Source: an uncultured Saprospiraceae bacterium
GTDB taxonomy: Bacteria; Bacteroidota; Bacteroidia; Chitinophagales; Saprospiraceae
Length of the DNA: 64,000 nt
Direction: 5' to 3'
NCBI GenBank assembly: GCA_937921825.1
Contig: CAKZVK010000057.1
Coordinates: forward strand, 1 to 64,000
Position 1 is the first letter of the stretch. Every line of letters begins with the position of its first letter. Under the pieces are notes generated by a model. That model was not told where the DNA came from. It was given only the letters and a program-made list of their open reading frames with translations, and ran no database searches. Positions 52,516 to 61,825 of this stretch are shown piece by piece. Both the position numbers and the translations under genes were made by a program.

Positions 52516-53400
52516 TTAGTGAGATACTTCTAGATCATAATATTTGACTGAAGCAAAGGAAGAAGGATCCGTAGATATCAAATAATTACCAGCTTTAAAG
52601 TAGTTCTCGAAGATGTTCCATTTCTCAGTGTGGATATCATCAAAAACGAGTTCTTCTGTATCATTCATAATTACTTGCATTCTAGTTCCTTTTACAATGA
52701 TCTCTATTGTGAATTTCTCCTTATCTACCCTTTCAGAAAACCAAATGCTTTCGTCTGTCCAAGCTCCTTTTTTCAAAATGTCTGGATAAGCTACATTGAG
52801 GTCTTTCAATACTTTTCTCTCCACTCTGATCCGACCATTATTCCAGTATATTTTCAGAACAGGTGGTGCATTATTATCATCCTCACCTATCTCATCTCTC
52901 TGAGCATTTGTGAGGCGGCCATGAATTTGCATTACTATGATCCTATCAAAATCTCCATTCGGTTTTTCAGAGATTTCATCCAATCGCAATGTACCTCTCA
53001 TTCTACCCCCTTGCTCAAAAGTCCAGTTAGTATTATTACTACCGGGCACCATTTGCTCTCGCAACTCCGTTCTAGAGTAGGAAGAATTTTGTGTAGTAGA
53101 TCCTGGCTTAGTATAAAATACCACAGCCCTTTCCTCTACATCATCATACATGTAAGGCTGGATTACAGCATTAGATTGGTAAGTCAGTATCTCTGGAGGT
53201 TCCACTTCTGTAGGACGACCTATAGGAAGTGTTACTTTCCAATTACTTAAATCTATAATAGCATCACCCGTCTCCTCTACAATTGGCTCCACTTCATCCA
53301 TGTTACCTGGATTAGGTGGGTTAGGCTCAGTAGAAGTACATGCGGATGCACAGACTGCTAAGGCCAAAAGCCAGTTGTAGAAGAGTGGTGTTGCTTTCAC
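52516..53400 (-). CDS. PL7-family alginate lyase, surface lipoprotein
   Basis: A 294-residue lipoprotein (lipobox ASAC, Cys21). A PL7 jelly roll fills the rest: DLSNWKVTLPIG at the start, YSRTELRE (Arg110), IVMQIHG (Gln158/His160) and the final YFKAGNYLIS with the catalytic Tyr. The YLIS ending in place of the common YNQ resembles the exo-type PL7 group, an inference. It is encoded at the end of the SusC-SusD operon. It probably trims alginate oligomers at the surface before import. Confidence 0.9.
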   Translation of the reverse strand: MKATPLFYNWLLALAVCASACTSTEPNPPNPGNMDEVEPIVEETGDAIIDLSNWKVTLPIGRPTEVEPPEILTYQSNAVIQPYMYDDVEERAVVFYTKPGSTTQNSSYSRTELREQMVPGSNNTNWTFEQGGRMRGTLRLDEISEKPNGDFDRIIVMQIHGRLTNAQRDEIGEDDNNAPPVLKIYWNNGRIRVERKVLKDLNVAYPDILKKGAWTDESIWFSERVDKEKFTIEIIVKGTRMQVIMNDTEELVFDDIHTEKWNIFENYFKAGNYLISTDPSSFASVKYYDLEVSH

Positions 53401-53415
53401 GATTGAGTTTTGTTG

Positions 53416-54333
53416 TTATCCTTTTGGATAGAGCTTTACATTATCTATATATGCATCTTCTGAGGTTACTCCCCACATCCATATCGCAATCATTCCAGAA
53501 TCATTTGATTCGAATTCTGTTTTCACTGAAGTAAAGTTTCCTTTTCCTAAGGCTTCTAGTCCTACATGCTCACTGATAACTGTTGCTGCTAGGGCATCTA
53601 CACCATCATCGAAGTGACCATCTAAGATTTGCATCACCAATCTATCACCACCAGGAACATCATCTACTTCATTCTTGATAGCATATTCCCACTCTACAAT
53701 GTAAGTTGTATTAGCTGATACTGCGTGAGCTTGGTAACCAAATCTAGATCCATCACTTAATAGTGGACCCGCAGAGGTGCCATTTGTCCATTTAGCTCCT
53801 GGAGTCTTGGCACCAGTATCATTACCATCGTAGTCATTAGGAGACCCATCACTTGATGAATTGAACGGACTAGTCGTACCTCCTGTAAAGCTTGATATTT
53901 TCCAGCCATCTTGTCCTTCCGTAAAGTCACCATTGACGACCTCAGGTACTATCGCATCTGGCTCTTCTGGTTCTATAACAACTACCTCTTGTGTAGAAAC
54001 AGCAGAAGCACCATTCTCATCACTTGCAGTCAAAGTTACTGTCCATGTTCCTTCACCTGAATAGGTGTAAGAAGGATCTGTATCTGTTGATGTATCTCCG
54101 GTTCCAAAATCCCATGCATACCTCGTAGCACTGGAAGAAGAATTAGCGAATGAAACAACTCTAAAATCTTCAGGGTCTGTCTGAGAGTAACTGAATCCTG
54201 CTGAAGGCGGATTCTCATCTGCCTTGGAATTTGCTTCTGGTAAATCAAACTCGTAATCGCAAGAAGTAAAAGCTAAACAAACTAGAAAGAGCAGTGATAA
54301 AATCCCTCCAGTTTTATATGATAAATATTTCAT
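53416..54333 (-). CDS. PKD-domain surface lipoprotein, candidate alginate-binding protein
   Basis: A 305-residue lipoprotein (LAFTSC, Cys at about 25). A PKD domain (about 43-120) shows FSYSQTDPEDFRVVSFANSS, YAWDFGTGDTS and VTLTASDENGAS. The remainder (about 130-305) is a beta-sandwich with NGDFTEGQDGWKISSF and a C-terminal AYIDNVKLYPKG, like carbohydrate-binding modules. It lies between SusD and the PL7 lyase, the usual place of a SusE-type surface glycan-binding protein. Ligand binding is inferred from position and fold. Confidence 0.8.
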   Translation of the reverse strand: MKYLSYKTGGILSLLFLVCLAFTSCDYEFDLPEANSKADENPPSAGFSYSQTDPEDFRVVSFANSSSSATRYAWDFGTGDTSTDTDPSYTYSGEGTWTVTLTASDENGASAVSTQEVVVIEPEEPDAIVPEVVNGDFTEGQDGWKISSFTGGTTSPFNSSSDGSPNDYDGNDTGAKTPGAKWTNGTSAGPLLSDGSRFGYQAHAVSANTTYIVEWEYAIKNEVDDVPGGDRLVMQILDGHFDDGVDALAATVISEHVGLEALGKGNFTSVKTEFESNDSGMIAIWMWGVTSEDAYIDNVKLYPKG

Positions 54334-54364
54334 GATATTCTTAATTTATAATAATTGAAAAATT

Positions 54365-55750
54365 TTAGTACCCAGGATTCTGAGTTAATACGCCATTACT
54401 CAAGTTGATTTCTCTCTGAGGAATAGGGAGTATAAGATCTGAAGCATTGAAGCTATATCCGTTATTAGTAGAATATTCAGACAGCACTGCCTGTGCTACC
54501 CCGAATCTTTTCAGATCAAAAAATCTTTGATTTTCGAATGCTAGTTCTACTCTTCTTTCATCCATTAGCATCTGCTTAGTAATTTCTCCAGACACCTCTG
54601 CCATACCTGCTCTAGCTCTGACAGCATTGAACGAACCCTGAGCAGCAGAACTAGTAGTGCCAGCAGAGCTTCCCATGATAGCTTCTACATGCATAAGTAA
54701 TACATCCGCATATCTCAGAACGATCCAGTCATTTCCAGCTAGAACTGGATCACCAGAATCTGGTAGATACTTTGTTACTTGGTGGTGAATAGGTTGTAAT
54801 TCATCCACTCTATATGAAGAAGCTCTGGTACCACCCATAGCGTCTAGAGCAGCTACAGCTTCATCAGTTACATAATTTACTCCAGTAGTTCTACCTACAG
54901 CATTTAACCATTCGGCAGAGAAATTCTGACTGTTTTCACTATCATCTGGTGCATAACCTATAGCGAATATTACTTCTCCGTTACCTTCATTAGTAAAGAC
55001 GTCACCAAAGTTCGCTTCCAACGCAAAAGCTCCCGAACCTACTACTGCCTCACAAAGTGATTGTGCCTCAGCATAGTTACCTCTTGTCAGATGGACCTTA
55101 GCCAATAGTGCTTGAGCCGCAGCTTTAGAGGCTCTATTCTTAGAACCATTATCTAGGTTAGCTATTGCGGTAGTTAGATCACCGATTATTAAACTATAGA
55201 TTCCATCAGCATTTACTCTTGTAAATTGCTTATCCGTATCTAATGGATTTACTAATTCATCAATTAAGGGTACATCGCCGAATGTTCTTACAAGATTGAA
55301 GAAAGCATGTGCTCTTACGAACTTCGCTTCGCCTTCGAACTGTGCTCTCTTACCTTCAGCTGCTTCTAAGTTTGCTAAAACTGTATTAGCTCTGAAAACA
55401 AGGTCATACATACTTCTGTAGTAATCTGTCACGATACCATTAGTAGCCGCAATTGTGTAGTTTTCAAAAGCCGCTGCCTCACCTTCAGAACTCTTCGTTC
55501 TCGTATTGTCACTCAGCATCTCTGCCATGTAAAATTCTATCTGTACACCTCTGTTATCGTTAGATCCTGTAGAATTTACTCCTTGTAGACCATCGTACAT
55601 ATTAATAACGCCAGCTTCTACTTGAGCCTCAGTTTCGTAAAATCCTGCCTCACTAATGGCAGCTGTTGGGCTTGGATTAAGAAAATCTTCACCACAAGAA
55701 ACCATTAGCATGCTTATGGCTAAAATGGATATGATATATATTTTATTCAT
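54365..55750 (-). CDS. susD: SusD/RagB-family glycan-binding lipoprotein
   Basis: A 461-residue protein from ATG 55750 (MNKIYIISILAISMLMVSC), which gives a clean lipobox (VSC). TPR-like helices and the SusD C-terminal signature are visible: YADVLLMHVEAIM, FNAVRARAGM, RRVELAFENQRFFDLKRFG and LILPIPQREINLSNGVLTQNPGY. It forms the lid of a SusC pore and binds alginate oligomers. It starts 28 bp after the SusC stop. Confidence 0.92.
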   Translation of the reverse strand: MNKIYIISILAISMLMVSCGEDFLNPSPTAAISEAGFYETEAQVEAGVINMYDGLQGVNSTGSNDNRGVQIEFYMAEMLSDNTRTKSSEGEAAAFENYTIAATNGIVTDYYRSMYDLVFRANTVLANLEAAEGKRAQFEGEAKFVRAHAFFNLVRTFGDVPLIDELVNPLDTDKQFTRVNADGIYSLIIGDLTTAIANLDNGSKNRASKAAAQALLAKVHLTRGNYAEAQSLCEAVVGSGAFALEANFGDVFTNEGNGEVIFAIGYAPDDSENSQNFSAEWLNAVGRTTGVNYVTDEAVAALDAMGGTRASSYRVDELQPIHHQVTKYLPDSGDPVLAGNDWIVLRYADVLLMHVEAIMGSSAGTTSSAAQGSFNAVRARAGMAEVSGEITKQMLMDERRVELAFENQRFFDLKRFGVAQAVLSEYSTNNGYSFNASDLILPIPQREINLSNGVLTQNPGY

Positions 55751-55777
55751 TTCTAGTTTTTTAATTGTTTGCAAAGA

Positions 55778-58700
55778 TTAAAATTCCAGATTCACACCAA
55801 CAGAAACTGTTCTTGCTATTGGAGAACCTGCTAACTGATATCCATAAGTCGTAGGACTTGTATCTCTGATTGATTCTGGATTGAATCCAGTATATCCCTC
55901 TGCAGTGTTATAGATTAAGTTCTGTCCAGACACATATACGTTTGCTCTAGAGAGTGACTCAGAAGCTCTAGGTATCAATCTGCCTAGATCGAAGCCGATA
56001 GTCACATTTCTTAGTGCTAAGTATGAAGCATCTTGAATGATACTGTTTGTAAAAATCTTTTGCTTTATGAACTGTGAATTAGGTGTTCCAGCTACAAAAT
56101 CTTGTCCACTGTTGAACTGATTAAATAAATACTGGTCTCCCATATTTCTTACTTCTGCACCTACGGTACCCTGAATCATGAAACTCAAGTTGATACCACT
56201 GAAGTTTATTTCATTACCTAGTGACCATACTAAGTCTGGGTATGGGTTACCAAGAATAGTTTTGTCATCATCATCTATAAGACCATCACCGTTAAGATCC
56301 TTAACGTAAACATCTTGAGCCTGACCTCCTACTGGATGGAAAGGTTCTTTTAAGTAAGTAGGATCTATTTCCTCATCTACAACCCATCCGTAGAAAGATG
56401 AAATTGGATTCCCTTCTAGATTGATCCACTCTGCAGCTCTCTTGCTATCTACACTTTGTATCTGTCCATCTGAATCAGCAAAATCAAGTAACGTATTCTC
56501 ATTTCTAGAGGCGATCAATGAAGTCGTCCATCTAAAGTTCTGGTTGCTTATGTTGTTTGTTCTCAGCTCTAATTCAAAACCTTTGTTTTCTACTTTTCCA
56601 AGATTCACTAAGGCATTAGAAAATCCAGTTGTTGTGGAAATTGGATTTTCTAGTAGTAAGGCATCACTTGTTCTGTTGTAGTAATCTAATGACCCTGATA
56701 AGAAAGAGCCAAACAATTCAAAGTCTACCCCTGGGTTAAATTCCCTAGAACTTTCCCATCCTAGCTCTCTGTTAGCAATATTCAACGCTTGTACACCACC
56801 TACTAGTGATCCATCTATAACTGCTGTGTTTGCACCTAATAAAGCTATAGAAGGATATAAATTATCCAAATCATTATTACCTGTCAGTCCATAACTAACT
56901 CTGAACTTTAAGAAATTAACCATACTGTTATTAGCCAAAAAGTCTTCTTGGCTTACTACCCATCCAGCCGAAACAGCAGGGAAAATACCATACTTTTTAT
57001 CTGGACCGAAGATTGAACTTCCATCTCTTCTTACACTGACTGATGCTAAGTACTTTAGGTTATAAGCATAAGACAATCTTCCAAACTGAGAAAGGAATCT
57101 TTCTTGCGACTCACCTGAGTTAGAGGCTGTCTTATCAGCACCTGCTGAGATCGTCTTAAGTAGATCATTTTCGTATCCCTTAGCCTGAGCACTAGTAAAA
57201 CCATAATCCCACTTCTCTGCAGAAAAACCTGCTACAGCAGTTAACTCATGTCCGCTAAAATCTTTAGAGTAGGTGAAATAGTTCTCATTTAATAGGTGAA
57301 TTGCATTTTCATTAGAGACATCCAAAGTTATGTTAGAAGCACCATTTCTATGTGCTTTTAATCCTTGCCATCTAGATCTATCCGTATTCTGAATATCACC
57401 TGCGAGTACCGTTCTGAAATTTAATCCTTCTGCTATATCTAATTGTAGATACGTACTACCGAAGATTTTAAATCTATCCTCATACCTTTCTCTTTCGATA
57501 ACTTTTGCAGCGGGATTTGTATTAGACGTATTACTGATATCTTGCTCATCTAATCCTAATGCGGTATTTGTATAATTATCAAAGTGACGTTGTACTGCGT
57601 AATCCCCTACCTGTACATCAGGGTATACATCTCTATCCACATATTGAATAGTATTTTCATCATGGTACACTGGTAACCAAGGCGTCTGCCTTAGGATATC
57701 ATGTGTAGATCCATCGAATCTTCTTCTCTTAGTATACGATGGCGCCATAGAAGCTCCAAAAGAGAGTCTGTCATTTATCTTGGTATTAACCTTGAAACTC
57801 ATGTTGTATCTCTTATTGTCATCTGTCAATAGGACACCTTCATCATGACTATATCCGAAAGTAGCACTGAAGTTAGTGTTCTTATCACCCCCTCTAGCAC
57901 TTAGTGAGTGGCTCTGGATAGTTCCACCATCAAAAATTACATCCTGCCAGTCTCTATCTACACCGATCAGTTGCTTATACTTTGTTCTGTTAGATAGTTC
58001 TCCATTGGCTGCCATTTCTGCAGCAGCAGTTTCTGCTACACTAAAGTAGTAAGCATCACTCTGGTGCGCCTCTTTTTGACCTATTGACCCATTGTAAGAA
58101 AACTTCGTCTTTCCTGCCACACCATCTTTAGTCGTGATAAGGATGACACCATTAGCGCCTCTAGATCCATAGATAGCACACGAAGCCGCATCCTTTAAGA
58201 TCTCAAAAGAAGAAACATCATTCATATCTAGAGAACCTAGAAAATCGTTATCTACAATAAGTCCATCTACAACGATTAACGGACTAGCGCCTGCACTTAC
58301 AGATCCTGTACCTCTAATTCTAATTGTAGGAGCAGAACCTGCTTCTCCTTCAGTAGCCGCAATATTGACACCAGAGACTTGTCCTACTAGTGCTTCATCT
58401 ACCCTCTGGACAGGGAGCTGATCTAGCTTCTCTTGGTCGACTTTAGATATGGCGCCGGTAAGATGGGATTTCTTGGAGGTACCATAGCCGATCACGACTA
58501 TTTCGTCTAGGGTCTGAGAGTCTGGCTCCAGAATAAGAGAAATACTTCTTTGGTCTCCTACTGTCACTTCAGTATCTCTGAAACCAACATAACTGAATAC
58601 TAATACATCACCTGCATTTGCTGGCAGGGAATAAGAGCCATCGATGTCAGTAATAGTACCTACTGAAGTACCTTTTACCATGACACTAGCTCCGATTAGT

Positions 58701-58861
58701 GCTTCACCATCATTTCCCGTTAGCGTCCCAGAAACATTTTGTGCACTTAAGCTGTTAAAGGAAGCACATAGGCTGAAACCTAGTAAAAATACCAAGGACA
58801 TAAAGTACCTTTGGATCGAGACTATCGACGATAGTCCACAAGTTTGTAATTTGTTTTTCAT
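55778..58861 (-). CDS. susC: SusC/RagA-family TonB-linked outer membrane transporter
   Basis: A 1027-residue protein with a signal peptide (hydrophobic at about 21-36, ending LSAQ). The CarboxypepD-reg-like domain (VSGTLTGNDGEALIGASVMV) is followed by the motif LDEIVVIGYGTSKKSHLTGA and the plug with DGLIVDNDFLGSLDMNDVSS and IYGSRGANGVILITTK. The barrel ends RTVSVGVNLEF. It imports alginate oligomers with the adjacent SusD. The gene is preceded by two stem-loops and a GntR-type regulator. Confidence 0.92.
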   Translation of the reverse strand: MKNKLQTCGLSSIVSIQRYFMSLVFLLGFSLCASFNSLSAQNVSGTLTGNDGEALIGASVMVKGTSVGTITDIDGSYSLPANAGDVLVFSYVGFRDTEVTVGDQRSISLILEPDSQTLDEIVVIGYGTSKKSHLTGAISKVDQEKLDQLPVQRVDEALVGQVSGVNIAATEGEAGSAPTIRIRGTGSVSAGASPLIVVDGLIVDNDFLGSLDMNDVSSFEILKDAASCAIYGSRGANGVILITTKDGVAGKTKFSYNGSIGQKEAHQSDAYYFSVAETAAAEMAANGELSNRTKYKQLIGVDRDWQDVIFDGGTIQSHSLSARGGDKNTNFSATFGYSHDEGVLLTDDNKRYNMSFKVNTKINDRLSFGASMAPSYTKRRRFDGSTHDILRQTPWLPVYHDENTIQYVDRDVYPDVQVGDYAVQRHFDNYTNTALGLDEQDISNTSNTNPAAKVIERERYEDRFKIFGSTYLQLDIAEGLNFRTVLAGDIQNTDRSRWQGLKAHRNGASNITLDVSNENAIHLLNENYFTYSKDFSGHELTAVAGFSAEKWDYGFTSAQAKGYENDLLKTISAGADKTASNSGESQERFLSQFGRLSYAYNLKYLASVSVRRDGSSIFGPDKKYGIFPAVSAGWVVSQEDFLANNSMVNFLKFRVSYGLTGNNDLDNLYPSIALLGANTAVIDGSLVGGVQALNIANRELGWESSREFNPGVDFELFGSFLSGSLDYYNRTSDALLLENPISTTTGFSNALVNLGKVENKGFELELRTNNISNQNFRWTTSLIASRNENTLLDFADSDGQIQSVDSKRAAEWINLEGNPISSFYGWVVDEEIDPTYLKEPFHPVGGQAQDVYVKDLNGDGLIDDDDKTILGNPYPDLVWSLGNEINFSGINLSFMIQGTVGAEVRNMGDQYLFNQFNSGQDFVAGTPNSQFIKQKIFTNSIIQDASYLALRNVTIGFDLGRLIPRASESLSRANVYVSGQNLIYNTAEGYTGFNPESIRDTSPTTYGYQLAGSPIARTVSVGVNLEF

Positions 58862-58908
58862 AGTTGATTACCTTTTTTAAGGTGGTTAATAAAAGACATT
58901 TTATATGC

Positions 58909-58952
58909 GTGCTATCTAAATCGAGCGGTCAAACTTTGTTTTTAGATAGCAC
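58909..58952. promoter_or_regulatory. Perfect 12 bp inverted repeat in the susC leader
   Basis: GTGCTATCTAAA at 58909-58920 and TTTAGATAGCAC at 58941-58952, with a 20-base loop. It is 48-91 bases upstream of the susC start. It may be an operator for a dimeric regulator or an mRNA stem-loop. Confidence 0.6.
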
Positions 58953-58966
58953 AAAAGATTCTATAG

Positions 58967-59000
58967 GGAGCAAGGTTCAGATCTTGCTCCTTTTTTCTTT
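58967..59000 (+). terminator. Plus-strand terminator upstream of susC, with no plus-strand gene
   Basis: GGAGCAAG at 58967-58974 and CTTGCTCC at 58983-58990 form an 8 bp stem followed by TTTTTTCTTT in the plus direction. Read on the minus strand, the T-run is missing, so it suits a plus-strand transcript. No annotated plus-strand gene leads into it. Confidence 0.6.
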
Positions 59001-59008
59001 ATATCGCA

Positions 59009-59731
59009 TTATTCATTTTCGCTTTGGTTTGGCTTGTATTTTTGACTGTATTCCACGACCTCATTTAGATGTAAGTCCATAGCAGACGAAGCAGCCACAG
59101 GATCTCTATCTATGATATTATTGAGTATCTCTCTATGCTCATCTACAGTTTTATAATTCTTGGAATCACTACAGACATTTAGAGTCTTGAAATTACTGAC
59201 GATATCAGGGGTGATAATCATCATTAATGATTTCAATACCTTGTTTTTGCTGGCTTCTGCGATTTTGATATGGAACATTAGGTCCTCTTCTACGGCCAAA
59301 AGTCCATTTTTCAGCTTATGCTCATAAGCCTTGAGCGCATTAGACATTTTCACTATATCCTGAGGAGTTCTTCTCTCTGCAGCAAGGGCTGCTGCTTTCT
59401 TTTCTAGAATAACTCTGGTCTCTACTAAAGACTGAAAATCGTTTTCCTCTATTTGCAATACATCTGTAATCAATCCCTCTAGAGCTACTATTCCTATACC
59501 ACTGACGATAGTTCCGCTCTGGGGAAGGGTTTTGAGAATGCCATAGAACTCTAGTTTGCTCAAAGCTTCTCTAACCTGACCTCTACTAACTCCAAAGTGC
59601 TCCGCAAGCTTCCTTTCTGGGGGTAACTTCTCTCCTGGTTCTATCTCACCTGAGCTAATCAAAGACCGTATTTGTCTGATTATTAGGTCTACAGGATTTG
59701 TTACTTCAATTCTTTGAAGATTCTCTAGCAT
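59009..59731 (-). CDS. FadR/GntR-family regulator of the alginate locus
   Basis: A 240-residue protein from ATG 59731 (MLENLQRIEVTNPVDLI). The longer frame to 59773 would place coding sequence across the promoter and operators. The winged-helix part has EIEPGEKLPPERKLAEHFGV and SRGQVREALSKLEFYGILKT. The FCD-type effector domain follows (ARVILEKKAAALAAE-like region, EEDLMFHIKIAEASKN and DEHREILNNIIDRDPVAAS), with His/Asp positions for a metal-bound acid ligand. KDG or an unsaturated uronate is the likely effector. It is upstream of susC on the same strand. Confidence 0.85.
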   Translation of the reverse strand: MLENLQRIEVTNPVDLIIRQIRSLISSGEIEPGEKLPPERKLAEHFGVSRGQVREALSKLEFYGILKTLPQSGTIVSGIGIVALEGLITDVLQIEENDFQSLVETRVILEKKAAALAAERRTPQDIVKMSNALKAYEHKLKNGLLAVEEDLMFHIKIAEASKNKVLKSLMMIITPDIVSNFKTLNVCSDSKNYKTVDEHREILNNIIDRDPVAASSAMDLHLNEVVEYSQKYKPNQSENE

Positions 59732-59746
59732 TGTTGGTTTGCAAAA

Positions 59747-59773
59747 TTGGTTGACCAATAATTGGTTGACCAA
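59747..59773. promoter_or_regulatory. Twin GntR-type operators
   Basis: Two identical palindromes TTGGTTGACCAA lie at 59747-59758 and 59762-59773, 15 bp centre to centre. TGGT-N2-ACCA is a FadR-type operator pattern. They lie between the regulator promoter and its ATG. A weaker half site TTGGTTGAG is at 59818-59826. Confidence 0.8.
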
Positions 59774-59800
59774 ATATAGCGAAGAAAATCAGTTTAGCAA
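59771..59800 (-). promoter_or_regulatory. Regulator promoter: TTG-N19-TATATTTG
   Basis: On the minus strand TTG (59800-59798), 19 bases, then TATATTTG (59778-59771), an exact match to the Bacteroidota consensus. Its -7 box overlaps the upstream operator by three bases. The transcription start expected near 59765 falls inside the operators. Confidence 0.75.
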
Positions 59801-60130
59801 GTAGAAACACTATAAAATTGGTTGAGAGAGGTTGATTGCCAAAATGTATGGCGGCAGAGGCCCCTATTTCAGTACAATCTTTCATGGCTCAGGCCTTCGC
59901 GAACTACTTATAATTTCTCTATTCTACTCAGAGAATAATGAACATTACTTATACAATTTGCACACCATATGCTATCAGAGACGGGTACTGACGCAAACGA
60001 AAGGTCTCGGCACTCTTTTGTGACATGTAGGGTAGGTTCTAAAGACCATATGTCCTGACTAACATAATAGCCAAGGCATCAAGAAGCACAATTACCCTAT
60101 CTTACCTACACTTTCGAAAGGACCATTATT
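59774..60130. other. Intergenic region between divergent regulator and T9SS pseudogene
   Basis: It holds the regulator promoter and the half operator at 59818-59826. I see no gene or RNA in the rest. Confidence 0.4.
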
Positions 60131-61767
60131 ATGAAAATCACTATCAGTACAATTCTTCTCATACTGCCGACATTCGTCTGTGGTCAAGAGCTGGCGTATA
60201 GTGAATTTTATGATCAAGATTATACAAGTTCTAAAGTCACAGCAGTCCAAAACTATAATGAGGGGGTCATCTACGTATCCATTGCTGATAATAGAGAAAG
60301 CATCATAACCATGCTAGACTCAGAGGGTCTTTCTCAGCGCATCAGTCTAGGAGACTATGAGCACGAAAGAGCAGAAATAATCACAGCACCTAATGGAGAG
60401 TTATATGTCATTCTGTTCCTATTAAAGGGTTGTGACTATAGTCCTGGGGCTATTCTTTTCTATAATACTGCTACAGAAGAAAAAACATACCTCGATAGAC
60501 TTACACTTAGTGCCGCTATCACAGAACTGGATACACTAGGAATCCATTTTGAATTCCAACACATTCTGACCTCAAGTGAGACAGCTGATAGTGTCAGACA
60601 GATAGCCACTTATTATAATGGTACTCTCCATAGAACCACTGAGGTACCAGAGTCCATAGTTAATATTTTCGGCTTAGATAATTCCCTCTACTTGGTGGAT
60701 TCTGAAAGGGCATATTGGATATGGCTGGAAATAAGTTAGCTGAAGGTCCGAATGGCTTTGTAAATAAAATAGAACAGCGAGATAGCACAATTATATTGAT
60801 AGCAGCTTCGCAACTATTTGCTTATCGCACTGCAAACTGGGAGCTGATAGATTCGCTCACCATTAATCCAGACTTATATAAATGTAAAGATCTGAATAAC
60901 AGCTGCTACACCTATGATGGCGATGGGCTTACTTTTGCTGGAGGTGACGGGATTATCTAAGCGCTTAGTAAAGATGGAAGCATCAACGAGCTCTATGATG
61001 ATGCATTTCCTGAGCTAAATTGCCATAGTGTATATTTTGACGGTAAGGAATATTATACCGCCTATGAGTTAGGACATAATGGACCTGCCGTTATAAGAAA
61101 AACACCTAAACTTGAAGAGTATGAATTCGAAAGAGTAGACTTTAGTTTGGCTGATTCAGAATTTCAAACAAGAGCTCTAGATACCTTTTATGTTCAGAGC
61201 TCAGGTGACACCACTTTTTTTAGAAAGCAGTACTTAGAGGGCACTGTAGCAATAACAAATAATGGAGACTCTATCATCAATGTTCTTCTACTGCATTCCA
61301 GCAGAGTGCATGAGTTAGGATGGGACTGTGGCTATTCTAGTATCAAAGATGAAATACAGACGAGCATAGAAAGAGGTGAGACCTACCTGCATAGTAACGC
61401 TTATGAGTATAGTCTTCCTACCATAGGAAAGACATATTATAGTTGCTATGGGGCTGATTACAAACTAGACAATGATCTAAGGGATAACTATATAGAAAGT
61501 CAGCATAGCTCACAAACAACTGCAGTTACTAAGTCCACACTGTCACTATTCCCTAATCCCTCGGAGGAAGAAATATTTATCAATCTTGACAAGAATACCG
61601 CAGGGCACTTAATCATCTATGACCTCAATGGAAAAGTGTATTTAGATATGCCTACCAAAGGAGAATCTGTCTTACGATTAGATATCAATACGTGGAGTGC
61701 AGGAGTTTATGTTCTAAGTATCACAACTAGTAACTCTAGAACAAGCAAGCCCTTTATCAAGCTATAA
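60131..61767 (+). pseudogene. T9SS-secreted protein, broken by a frameshift and an in-frame stop
   Basis: The first reading frame (60131-60739) begins with a signal peptide (MKITISTILLILPTFVCGQ) and stops after SERAYWIWLEIS. Around 60710-60725 the reading passes to another frame (DMAGNKLAEGPNGFVNKIEQ). That frame meets TAA at 60958-60960 (GGDGII*), and the same frame continues ALSKDGSINELYDD through to a T9SS C-terminal domain: LFPNPSEEEIFINLD, LIIYDLNGKVYLDM, WSAGVYVLSITT. Joined, this is one ~545-residue protein of WD/beta-propeller-like or unknown type. Two lesions indicate a pseudogene, unless sequencing errors are involved. Confidence 0.8.
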
Positions 61768-61786
61768 TAAAGCTTAGCCAAACAAT

Positions 61787-61815
61787 ATAGGTAATCGAGT
61801 ATTACCTATCGTTAT
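61787..61815 (+). terminator. Terminator after the T9SS pseudogene
   Basis: ATAGGTAAT-CGAGT-ATTACCTAT is a 9 bp stem followed by CGTTATTATAG. The T-tract is weak. Confidence 0.5.
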
Positions 61816-61825
61816 TATAGTTTAC

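Noticed and set aside
52630-53250. Plus-strand 206-residue open frame opposite the PL7 gene
   Set aside because: It is entirely antisense to a strong PL7 gene with intact catalytic motifs. Its product lacks domain features and is rich in residues typical of shadow frames.
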